14,237 bases of DNA, taken from JAVZGQ01 sp039000685 (lineage in GTDB: Archaea; Aenigmatarchaeota; Aenigmatarchaeia; CG10238-14; SCSR01). The position numbers were made by a program, and so were the translations under genes. This document shows, piece by piece, positions 1 to 5,602 of this stretch. Every line of letters starts with the position of its first letter. The first letter of the stretch is position 1. The notes beneath the pieces were generated by a model. The model worked only from the letters and a program-made list of their open reading frames with translations. It made no database searches and was not told the origin of the DNA. The stretch is taken from assembly GCA_039000685.1 (NCBI GenBank), contig JAWBNW010000015.1, positions 1-14,237 on the forward strand, given 5' to 3'.

Positions 1-27
1 ATACCACTAAAAGAATTTGTAGGCTAA

Positions 28-39
28 GATTTAAATTTG
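28..39 (-). promoter_or_regulatory. Putative TATA box for a gene running off the left edge
   Basis: GATTTAAATTTG resembles the TTTAAA boxes ahead of other genes here. Read on the minus strand, a GTG at 7-5 lies 26 bases from the box centre, the same spacing as elsewhere in the window. No plus-strand start codon lies at the matching distance. A minus-strand gene probably begins at or just beyond the left edge, but too little of it is present to identify. Confidence 0.35.
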
Positions 40-63
40 TTCAAAACCTGATCTTAAAATCTT

Positions 64-288
64 TCAAATACTCACAGGAGAAGCGTAAACTATCGTGTCT
101 CCTCGCACAAGCACAGTGCCGAGCCTTATCTTTGTTTCATTCTTGGAGACTTCCGCTTCATCCAACCAAACATTCAAGTGCAAATCGAGAGCTCTGAGAA
201 CGCCAGTTATCTCTTCCCCGTTCTTCAGTTTTATTATAACTTTCTTCCCCTTTGCCTTATCCAAAGCATCTATCGGTCTTTCTGCCAT
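64..288 (-). CDS. Archaeal Sm-like protein (Lsm/SmAP)
   Basis: A 74-residue protein covering a whole Sm fold. The Sm1 part runs from about residue 16 to 47 (KKVIIKLKNGEEITG followed by LDLHLNVWLDEAE) and the Sm2 part has the typical RGDTIVYASP near the C-terminus. Archaeal Lsm proteins form ring-shaped heptamers that bind U-rich RNA and are thought to act in RNA processing and turnover in the cytoplasm. The length matches the family. The start is an ATG preceded by a purine-rich AGAGGAAGAAA stretch, with a TTTATAT box further upstream. It is transcribed divergently from the VTT-family gene. Archaeal lsm often sits beside the L37e gene; none is visible in the 63 bases left after its stop. Confidence 0.95.
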   Translation of the reverse strand: MAERPIDALDKAKGKKVIIKLKNGEEITGVLRALDLHLNVWLDEAEVSKNETKIRLGTVLVRGDTIVYASPVSI

Positions 289-316
289 TTTCTTCCTCTT
301 TTTAATTATCTTAAAT

Positions 317-328
317 TAATATAAAGCT
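317..328 (-). promoter_or_regulatory. TATA box for the lsm gene
   Basis: On the minus strand this reads CTTTATATTAAT, a good archaeal TATA box centred about 35 bases upstream of the lsm ATG. That implies a leader of roughly ten bases carrying the AGAGG purine stretch. Confidence 0.5.
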
Positions 329-333
329 TTAAC

Positions 334-341
334 TTTTTAAG
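334..341 (+). promoter_or_regulatory. TATA-like box for the VTT-family gene
   Basis: TTTTTAAG is centred about 26 bases before the ATG at 364. No Shine-Dalgarno sequence precedes that ATG, so a leaderless transcript is likely. Confidence 0.45.
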
Positions 342-363
342 CTTATTTTACCAAATTTATTGA

Positions 364-813
364 ATGGAATATTTGGGCTACCTTTCAGCCTTTGTCGGCA
401 ACATGCTAGCCTCGTCCACAATAGTCTTTCCCATACCCTTCTTTGCAGTTTACGCCTACCTTGCTACCATCCTCAACCCTATATTATTAGCAGTGATCTC
501 AGCCTTTGGCTCCACCTTGGGAGAGTTTGTTGGTTATACCATAGGATATGCTGGCAGTGACTTGCTTAAGAAGAACAAATACTTCAGATTTGCCAAGAGA
601 TGGTTCAAGAAGAACGGGGCTTTCACAATTTTCCTCTTTGCAGCCACTCCATTGCCTGATGATGTGGTAGGCTTGATAGCAGGTGCTGCCAACTACAACA
701 GGTCAAAATTCTTTACAGCTTGCTTGGTAGGAAAACTATTGCTCTTCTTGACCATAGCTTTTGCTGTCCGCTATTCTTTCACAAGCTTGCTTGCATTTTT
801 CCACTTGATGTAA
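364..813 (+). CDS. VTT/DedA-type (SNARE-associated) integral membrane protein
   Basis: A 149-residue membrane protein with four or five hydrophobic segments. It carries the signature of the VTT (DedA/SNARE-associated) fold: a glycine-rich GEFVGYTIGYAG segment near residues 58-69, a basic stretch, then ATPLPDDVVGLIAGAANY near residues 97-114, followed by a conserved-looking GK. DedA-family proteins act in lipid translocation and membrane homeostasis; small archaeal members have no settled function. It is shorter than bacterial DedA proteins (about 200 residues) and resembles the YqaA-like short group. The gene stands alone between lsm, from which it diverges, and rps8e 40 bases downstream, which has its own promoter. 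The family call is firm but the physiological role is not. Confidence 0.8.
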   Translation: MEYLGYLSAFVGNMLASSTIVFPIPFFAVYAYLATILNPILLAVISAFGSTLGEFVGYTIGYAGSDLLKKNKYFRFAKRWFKKNGAFTIFLFAATPLPDDVVGLIAGAANYNRSKFFTACLVGKLLLFLTIAFAVRYSFTSLLAFFHLM

Positions 814-815
814 AG

Positions 816-850
816 TTTTAAATTTTCTCCAAGAGAATAATTAAAGTGAT
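816..850 (+). promoter_or_regulatory. Promoter and ribosome-binding site of rps8e
   Basis: TTTTAAATTTT at 816-826 is a TATA-like box centred about 33 bases before the ATG. GTGAT at 846-850, complementary to the 3' end of 16S rRNA, sits three bases before the start. This gene seems to use a short leader with a Shine-Dalgarno sequence, unlike its leaderless neighbours. Confidence 0.45.
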
Positions 851-853
851 TTC

Positions 854-1240
854 ATGTCAGTTTGGCACGGAGAAAAGGGAAAGAAAAGGACAGGTGGAGA
901 GATAACCTTGGCTAGAAAGAAGAAAAAAAGAGAGCTTGGAAGCTTGCCCGTTCACACCAAAATAGGGAAAGAGAAAAAAGAAAAAATCAGGACGAAGGGC
1001 GGGGGAGAGAAAATTAAAGCTTTTAGCGTGGAGTTCGCCAATATCTTGGATCCAAAGACAAACGCGGTGAAAAAAGTCAAGATTTTGGATATCCTAGAAA
1101 ATCCGGCAAACCCACACTTCGTCAGGAGAAAGATAATAACAAAAGGAGCAATAATCAAGACAGAGCTCGGAAATGCAAGAGTGGTCTCAAGGCCTGGGCA
1201 GCATGGGGTAGTCAACGCGATTTTGATTGAAAAATCATAA
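854..1240 (+). CDS. rps8e: Small ribosomal subunit protein S8e
   Basis: A 128-residue basic protein that matches archaeal S8e along its whole length. The N-terminus has the glycine/lysine-rich KKRTGGEITLARKKKKRELG segment. The middle has IRTKGGGEKIKA, then ENPANPHFVRRKIITKGA and the C-terminal RPGQHGVVNA, all hallmarks of the family. S8e is a component of the 30S subunit shared by archaea and eukaryotes and absent from bacteria, so it also supports the archaeal assignment. Length is normal for archaea. It has its own promoter and is followed 35 bases later by the MFS gene, which also has its own TATA box, so the two are probably separate units. Confidence 0.97.
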   Translation: MSVWHGEKGKKRTGGEITLARKKKKRELGSLPVHTKIGKEKKEKIRTKGGGEKIKAFSVEFANILDPKTNAVKKVKILDILENPANPHFVRRKIITKGAIIKTELGNARVVSRPGQHGVVNAILIEKS

Positions 1241-1243
1241 ACC

Positions 1244-1253
1244 TTTTTTAAAG
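1244..1253 (+). promoter_or_regulatory. TATA-like box for the MFS gene
   Basis: TTTTTTAAAG is centred about 27 bases before the ATG at 1276. No Shine-Dalgarno sequence is visible, which suggests a leaderless message. Confidence 0.45.
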
Positions 1254-1275
1254 TTGAATCCTATTTTCTTTTACT

Positions 1276-2610
1276 ATGAGTGAAAAGACCTTTTATTCTT
1301 CCCAACTCTTCAAATCCTTGGCAGAGGCGATGATTTCACCATTCCTTTCTGTTTACTTGCTCTTTTTGGGGGCAACAAAAACATTGATAGGTTTGGCTTC
1401 AACTCTTCCGACCTTGGCCAACCTCTTCTTCCAGCTCTTCTGGAGTAGCTTCAGCGAGAGCAGTCCAAAAAAGAAGTTTTTCATAATTTTTGGTGGTCTT
1501 GTTTGGGCATTTATGTGGATCCCGATAGCTTTTGTTAAAGAACCCCCACTTCTCATCTTCTTGCTCACAATTCAGTCTTTGTTTTCAGCAGCTTCAGTCC
1601 CAACCTGGACCACTTTATTGATTCGTACCACGCCGAGCTATAGAATAGCTTACACTCAAGGGAACTTGAACATCATAGGGAAGTTTGCTTCCTTGGTAGG
1701 GAATTTGATCGCAGGACTAATTTTGAACACCTTTGGGTTTGTCCCATTCATATTTTACATCATAGCTTTCTTCGGAGTTATGAGCAAGCTTCCATTTTTC
1801 TTGCTGAAAGAGCCAGTGTTGCCTTACAGCGATGGGAGATTGAAAATCATATTGAAAAGAACATTCGACTTCTCAAGAATAAAGAAAGAGAAAGATTTGG
1901 GAAAATTAATCATTGCTATCACTTTCCTCAATTTCTCGGTTTCCCTTTCTTCCCCATTCCTTTCAGTTTATGTGATAACAGGCTTGGGAGGAAGCATCAT
2001 AAACATAACCATGCTCTTGGTAATTGAAGCCATAGTCATGATAATTTTTTCAAGACCTTGGGGAAGTGTTATAAATAAAACAGGAAAAAAGTTTGTGATG
2101 CTAGGCTGCATCCTACCAATTTCTCTAATTCCCTCTATCTATGCTTTGGCTCCAGCTGTTGAATTCATTTACCTTTATCAAATTCTTGGTGTCATGTCTT
2201 GGACAGGTTTCAACCTTGCAGTTTTTGCTTATCTTGCCAGTGTGCTGCCAAAAGAAAAAGCAGACTCTCTTGTTGGCTTTTACAATCTTTTCGTAGGCTT
2301 GGGCTCAGCGACAGGGCCAGTGGTGGGAGGAATTCTTTCAGAATTCATAGGCTTCAAAAGCCTGTTCTTCCTCTCAACTTTCCTCAGATTCTTGACCATA
2401 TTCCTGATAGAAAGGCTGGAAGAAAAAGGCACTGCACCAAAGCTTTCTAGTTCTGCTTATGAGTCTTTCGGGTTTGGTTACAGGATAGAAAATATGGTTG
2501 AGGCTTATTCCCTTGTTTTGGTCGAAGCTTTGAAACAAAGCACGAATCTTTTCAAGAAGAAGCCCAGCCTTTCTTTGCATAGAGGCTCCAGATTACTAAG
2601 GCGAAGATGA
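1276..2610 (+). CDS. Major facilitator superfamily permease
   Basis: A 444-residue polytopic membrane protein with about twelve hydrophobic segments in two halves, separated by a charged cytoplasmic loop near residues 178-215 (rich in K, R and E). The SPFLSVY segment occurs near the start of each half (residues about 21-27 and 231-237), as expected from the internal duplication of the MFS fold. A TGPVVGGILSEFIGF-like segment near residue 340 is typical of late MFS helices. The last 70 or so residues form a soluble tail with a basic end. Substrate and direction of transport cannot be read from the sequence. The 3' end overlaps, tail to tail, a small minus-strand membrane-protein gene by 59 bases. 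Confidence 0.85.
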   Translation: MSEKTFYSSQLFKSLAEAMISPFLSVYLLFLGATKTLIGLASTLPTLANLFFQLFWSSFSESSPKKKFFIIFGGLVWAFMWIPIAFVKEPPLLIFLLTIQSLFSAASVPTWTTLLIRTTPSYRIAYTQGNLNIIGKFASLVGNLIAGLILNTFGFVPFIFYIIAFFGVMSKLPFFLLKEPVLPYSDGRLKIILKRTFDFSRIKKEKDLGKLIIAITFLNFSVSLSSPFLSVYVITGLGGSIINITMLLVIEAIVMIIFSRPWGSVINKTGKKFVMLGCILPISLIPSIYALAPAVEFIYLYQILGVMSWTGFNLAVFAYLASVLPKEKADSLVGFYNLFVGLGSATGPVVGGILSEFIGFKSLFFLSTFLRFLTIFLIERLEEKGTAPKLSSSAYESFGFGYRIENMVEAYSLVLVEALKQSTNLFKKKPSLSLHRGSRLLRRR

Positions 2611-2764
2611 GGTAAGAAAAGCCTGAGAGCAAAGAGATGATATTGAGCCTGAGCTCCAGAGCTTCACTTTCTGGAAATAAAGTTGAATAAACGCTTATGC
2701 CGATCAGAATAATACCAATAATTGTCAAGACCAGTAAGAAGTGTTTGATGTACTTCAGCACCAT
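2552..2764 (-). CDS. Small two-helix membrane protein, unrecognised
   Basis: A 70-residue protein with two strong hydrophobic segments (residues about 8-25 and 43-62), a short polar loop containing FPESEALEL between them, and a basic C-terminus. I do not recognise a family. It is supported as a gene by its protein-like hydrophobic pattern, by filling the otherwise empty 2611-2764 stretch, and by an AT-rich promoter-like stretch at 2786-2799 centred about 26 bases before its ATG. Its last 59 bases lie antisense to the 3' end of the MFS gene. It is divergent from the next plus-strand membrane protein. Function is unknown; conservation in relatives would settle whether it is real. Confidence 0.55.
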   Translation of the reverse strand: MVLKYIKHFLLVLTIIGIILIGISVYSTLFPESEALELRLNIISLLSGFSYLIFALVIWSLYAKKGWASS

Positions 2765-2770
2765 AAACTA

Positions 2771-2799
2771 GATTTAATTTTTGAGAAAATAAAATTATC
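2771..2799. promoter_or_regulatory. Divergent promoter between two small membrane-protein genes
   Basis: The 37-base gap between two divergent ATGs holds GATTTAATTT (2771-2780), centred 26 bases before the plus-strand ATG at 2802. An AT-rich TATA-like stretch at 2786-2799 is centred about 26 bases before the minus-strand ATG at 2764. Both transcripts would be leaderless. Confidence 0.45.
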
Positions 2800-2801
2800 T
2801 T

Positions 2802-3104
2802 ATGGACGTAAGACAGATTTTGTTCTTCATAGGGTTGATGTTTTCCAATCCAGTAATCCCGGATTGGGGCTTGCAGTTTGTGGTTTCTTTTTTCATAGGA
2901 CTTTTACTACCAGATTTCATAATCAATCCAATAGACAAGCTCGTGAGGAAAATTCCTGGTGTGGAAAAATTCGTGAGGTTTTTGGGCAAGAACAAGAGGA
3001 TTAGAACGATAATTCCAAGGATCTTAGCGGGCTATTTCTTCACTTACTTGATCGGTTGGACTTTTCTTTTGATCGGGTGGCTCTCTTGGTTTGAAGCTAC
3101 ATAG
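2802..3104 (+). CDS. Small membrane protein, unrecognised
   Basis: A 100-residue protein with hydrophobic segments at about residues 6-18, 23-42 and 73-96, and a basic amphipathic stretch between the second and third (KLVRKIPGVEKFVRFLGKNK). That places the basic loop in the cytoplasm by the positive-inside rule. No domain is recognised. The start is an ATG exactly 26 bases after the centre of a TTTAATT box, with no Shine-Dalgarno sequence. The stop is followed after 31 bases by the tatD-like gene, which has its own box, so the pair need not be an operon. The coding potential is convincing but the function is unknown. Confidence 0.65.
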   Translation: MDVRQILFFIGLMFSNPVIPDWGLQFVVSFFIGLLLPDFIINPIDKLVRKIPGVEKFVRFLGKNKRIRTIIPRILAGYFFTYLIGWTFLLIGWLSWFEAT

Positions 3105-3114
3105 ATTTAATTTT
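3104..3114 (+). promoter_or_regulatory. TATA-like box for the TatD-family gene
   Basis: GATTTAATTTT is centred about 26 bases before the ATG at 3136. This spacing favours ATG 3136 over the TTG immediately upstream at 3133. Confidence 0.45.
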
Positions 3115-3135
3115 GAGTTTTTCTAAATAATTTTG

Positions 3136-3891
3136 ATGATCGATGTTCACTGCCATCTAGAGCAGCATGACTATGATTCTGATAGAGATGAAGTCATAGA
3201 AAAGTGTAAAAAAGAGTTAAAGGCAGTTATTACTTCTTCTGCGCATCCAAAGGATTTGGAGTTAACCATGGGGCTTGTGGAAAAACACAAAGGATTCGTT
3301 TTTGCTACTGCTGGAATCCATCCAGAATACATAAAGGAAGTAAGTGAGAAAGAAAAAGAAGATTTTTTTGAGCTCTTGAGGAAGAATAAAGACAAAATAG
3401 TTGGTATAGGTGAAGTTGGCCTTGATTTTCTGATAGAAGAGCAAGAGTGGAGAGAAAAACAGAAAGAATTATTCATAAGATTCATATCTTTGGCAAAAGA
3501 GCTGAACAAACCTTTGGTAATTCACGCTAGGAAAGCTTTTGCTGAAGCAATAGAAATTTTGGAAGAACAAAAAGCAAAAAATGTTTTGATGCATTTCTTC
3601 TCTGCCAAAGAGCTTTTGGATAGAGTGGAAGAAAACGGTTGGTACATTTCTGTTAACACTACTCTACTCACAAGCAAGAAGATAAAGAAAATTGTTAGAG
3701 ATATGCCTGTAGAAAGAATTCTCACAGAGACAGATTCACCTTGGTTAGGGTTAGAAGGTAAAAGAAATGACCCCTGCTCAGTAAAGCTGGTTATTCAGAA
3801 AATTGCCGAGATAAAGAAAATTGATGAAGAAGAAGTTGATAAGATGACAACAGAGAATGCTGTTAGATTTTTCGATCTAAAGTTTGATTAA
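3136..3891 (+). CDS. TatD-family metal-dependent hydrolase (DNase)
   Basis: A 251-residue TIM-barrel amidohydrolase-type protein of TatD-family length. The metal ligands are in order: HxH in DVHCH (H5, H7), the glutamate of GEVGLD (E93), histidines H130 (VIHAR) and H153 (MHFF), and the aspartate of TETDSPW (D200). The GIHPE at residues 60-64 is also typical. TatD proteins are cytoplasmic metal-dependent deoxyribonucleases (3'-5' exonuclease activity in E. coli TatD) linked to DNA repair; archaeal members are less well studied. The ATG at 3136 is preferred over the adjacent TTG from promoter spacing and family N-termini. The gene converges on a small membrane-protein gene 21 bases away. Confidence 0.93.
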   Translation: MIDVHCHLEQHDYDSDRDEVIEKCKKELKAVITSSAHPKDLELTMGLVEKHKGFVFATAGIHPEYIKEVSEKEKEDFFELLRKNKDKIVGIGEVGLDFLIEEQEWREKQKELFIRFISLAKELNKPLVIHARKAFAEAIEILEEQKAKNVLMHFFSAKELLDRVEENGWYISVNTTLLTSKKIKKIVRDMPVERILTETDSPWLGLEGKRNDPCSVKLVIQKIAEIKKIDEEEVDKMTTENAVRFFDLKFD

Positions 3892-3904
3892 AAAAGGAAA
3901 AAAA
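3890..3904 (-). terminator. T-rich terminator after the 109-residue membrane protein
   Basis: Read on the minus strand, the gap after the stop at 3913 contains a run of seven T (3904-3898) and a run of six T (3895-3890). Archaeal RNA polymerase terminates at such oligo-T tracts. The gap lies between convergent genes. Confidence 0.5.
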
Positions 3905-3912
3905 GAGAAAGC

Positions 3913-4242
3913 CTATTTCTTCTTGGCAAGGTCGAACACTGTCTTGAGTGCAACCACAGCTACAGCTGGTGCTACGAAGACGAGTATGTTGGCAATCACT
4001 GGTGCAAGATAAACTCCCACGATGGGAAGTTTTTCAAGACCTGCAGAACCAACCAACAGCAAAGCTACTGAAGCCACCAAGAAAGGCATTGTTTCTTTCG
4101 AGCTTATGTTCATCAGACCAACTACTAGTCCCAATAGCACTAGAATCACTGAGATCCAACCCCCTGTTTCCATGAGCAAACCTGCCAAGACCGCTACTAC
4201 TATGCCCAGAAGGAAGGCGTATTCTCCAAGTCTTTTTTTCAT
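3913..4242 (-). CDS. Four-helix membrane protein, unrecognised
   Basis: A 109-residue, almost wholly hydrophobic protein with about four membrane segments (residues near 8-25, 29-46, 52-68 and 77-100) and basic ends (MKKR at the start, AKKK at the end). Few charged residues lie between them; NISSKE near residue 45 is the main polar loop. I do not recognise a named family. The start is well supported: AGGTG lies five bases before the ATG, one of the clearest Shine-Dalgarno sequences in the window. It lies downstream of aRF1 on the same strand but 81 bases away, so it may be a separate unit. Function is unknown. Confidence 0.7.
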   Translation of the reverse strand: MKKRLGEYAFLLGIVVAVLAGLLMETGGWISVILVLLGLVVGLMNISSKETMPFLVASVALLLVGSAGLEKLPIVGVYLAPVIANILVFVAPAVAVVALKTVFDLAKKK

Positions 4243-4247
4243 TCAGG

Positions 4248-4252
4248 CACCT
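4248..4252 (-). promoter_or_regulatory. Shine-Dalgarno sequence deciding the 4242 start
   Basis: AGGTG on the minus strand, five bases before the ATG at 4242-4240, complementary to the 3' end of archaeal 16S rRNA. Confidence 0.6.
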
Positions 4253-4323
4253 ATAAAAGAATTGGTAGTTAAAGTTAATAATCTTTATTTAGTTCGTATA
4301 AACAAGGGAAAATTCCCAATGAA

Positions 4324-5541
4324 TTACTGAATTTTGTACCTCAAGAAAGCCCCAATTCCACCAAGCTCCTTGAATTGAATTCCTTCGCTTGTTTCTGTTG
4401 AAATATACTCAACCTTTGTTCCCAAGGAAGAAGCTTTTTCCACAAGCTGATCCAAAAGTTCATAGCTTTCTTCTTCAATCAATTTTTGCCCACAATTTTG
4501 GCACTTCTGTTTTTCAATCAAAAATCTTGGCAAATCTTTCTCTTCAACATAACCACAAACACACTTGAATTTCGCATGAAGCCAGTTGAATTCCTCTGAA
4601 ATCAGCAAAACATCAACAGCTCCTGCTTCCAAAGCTTTTTTAGTTTCTTCAAAACCATAAACCACATTTCCATTGTTTTTTAGCTCAGCGAAGAATTTTT
4701 GCATGATTTCTCTTTCTTTCGAAATCATAGCTTCTTTCAGAAGATCTTGAGCTTTGAAAACAAGCTCTTCCAAACCATACTCATCAGTAGAGCCGATATC
4801 CTTAACACCTAAAACTTTCTTTTGAATTTGGTAATGCAAGTAATTCTTGTCATAAAAAGTTTCTTTTACCGGGCCAGGACCACCTATAAGCACTCCTTTC
4901 AAATTTTCTTGCTTGAGCAGAAGATTAGAAGCCTCTTCCCCAACCTTAACCAAAAATTCGTTTAAGGCATCATCCCTAAGCCTATCATACCTTTTTTGCG
5001 ACATCCCGCCTTTTACAGTCTTGCTTGGCACAGTTGACTCAAGACTTTTCAATTTTTCAATTCTTTTCCCCTTCAACAAGCCTATTGTAGCTTCTTTTGC
5101 ATCCAAAACTATCAACCCATAAACTTCTTTTTCAGAAATCAAATCTCTCAAAGGATCGAGCACAAAAGTTTGGTCGCACCAATAAATTTTTTGGGAAATG
5201 GGGACGGGTGGCTCATAGCTCCAAAGCCTTATATCTTCTCTCCCCTCAACCTCAGAAACATTCCCACAAAATATCACTAAACCATTGTCAGGAGTTTTTC
5301 TGAAAAGCTTCAAGTGTTGCAAAATTTTTTCTAAAGCTGTTAAGACATTTTTTCTTGTAGTTTTGCTTTTTATGTTGCTTGCAGTTCCTTTTTCTTGAAA
5401 TAGCTGATTTGCAGCTTCGGCCAAGTTGTAGCCAGCAGGAACATAAACACTAACCAATTCTGTGTGCCTTCCTTTTATCTTCTCCAGCTCTCTTATCAGC
5501 TTTTTCAGCTTCAGCTTCTCTTCCTCTTTTATTTCAGCCAT
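4324..5541 (-). CDS. prf1: Archaeal peptide chain release factor aRF1 with GGM in place of GGQ
   Basis: A 405-residue class I release factor of the archaeal/eukaryotic type. It reads stop codons in the ribosomal A site and triggers release of the nascent protein. Domain 1 has GRHTELVS (24-31), NIKS (56-59) and YWCDQTF (120-126, the YxCxxxF motif), all used in stop-codon decoding. Domain 2 should hold the universal GGQ, but residues 178-180 read GGM, followed by the expected SQKRYDRLRDDA. Domain 3 has GGPGP (220-224), a zinc-ribbon-like pair CVCG and CQNCG (327-330, 347-351) and the typical C-terminal GGIGAFLRY. The ATG at 5541 was chosen over an upstream ATG at 5592 because the family starts here and a TTTAAA box lies 25 bases upstream. 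It follows valS by 61 bases. Family assignment is firm; catalytic competence is an open question. Confidence 0.95.
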   Translation of the reverse strand: MAEIKEEEKLKLKKLIRELEKIKGRHTELVSVYVPAGYNLAEAANQLFQEKGTASNIKSKTTRKNVLTALEKILQHLKLFRKTPDNGLVIFCGNVSEVEGREDIRLWSYEPPVPISQKIYWCDQTFVLDPLRDLISEKEVYGLIVLDAKEATIGLLKGKRIEKLKSLESTVPSKTVKGGMSQKRYDRLRDDALNEFLVKVGEEASNLLLKQENLKGVLIGGPGPVKETFYDKNYLHYQIQKKVLGVKDIGSTDEYGLEELVFKAQDLLKEAMISKEREIMQKFFAELKNNGNVVYGFEETKKALEAGAVDVLLISEEFNWLHAKFKCVCGYVEEKDLPRFLIEKQKCQNCGQKLIEEESYELLDQLVEKASSLGTKVEYISTETSEGIQFKELGGIGAFLRYKIQ

Positions 5542-5560
5542 GTTGTTCACTTTCAATAAA

Positions 5561-5570
5561 AATTTTAAAC
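5561..5570 (-). promoter_or_regulatory. TATA box for the aRF1 gene
   Basis: On the minus strand this reads GTTTAAAATT, centred about 25 bases before the ATG at 5541. It lies between the valS stop and the aRF1 start, so aRF1 can be transcribed independently of valS. Confidence 0.5.
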
Positions 5571-5602
5571 GGCTATTTAAAAACTTATGCAAGAAAGTAA
5601 AG

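Noticed and set aside
95..319. Plus-strand open frame opposite lsm
   Set aside because: It lies wholly antisense to a clear Sm protein, has low-complexity Ser/Phe content and no promoter of its own.
4306..4317. GGGAA-AA-TTCCC inverted repeat between aRF1 and the next gene
   Set aside because: The arms are five bases long, it is not placed at a promoter element, and such a repeat is easily found by chance.
5002..5004. GGM in aRF1 as a one-base sequencing error
   Set aside because: ATG differs from CAG at two positions and from CAA at three, and the flanking frame and residues are intact, so a single error cannot explain it.
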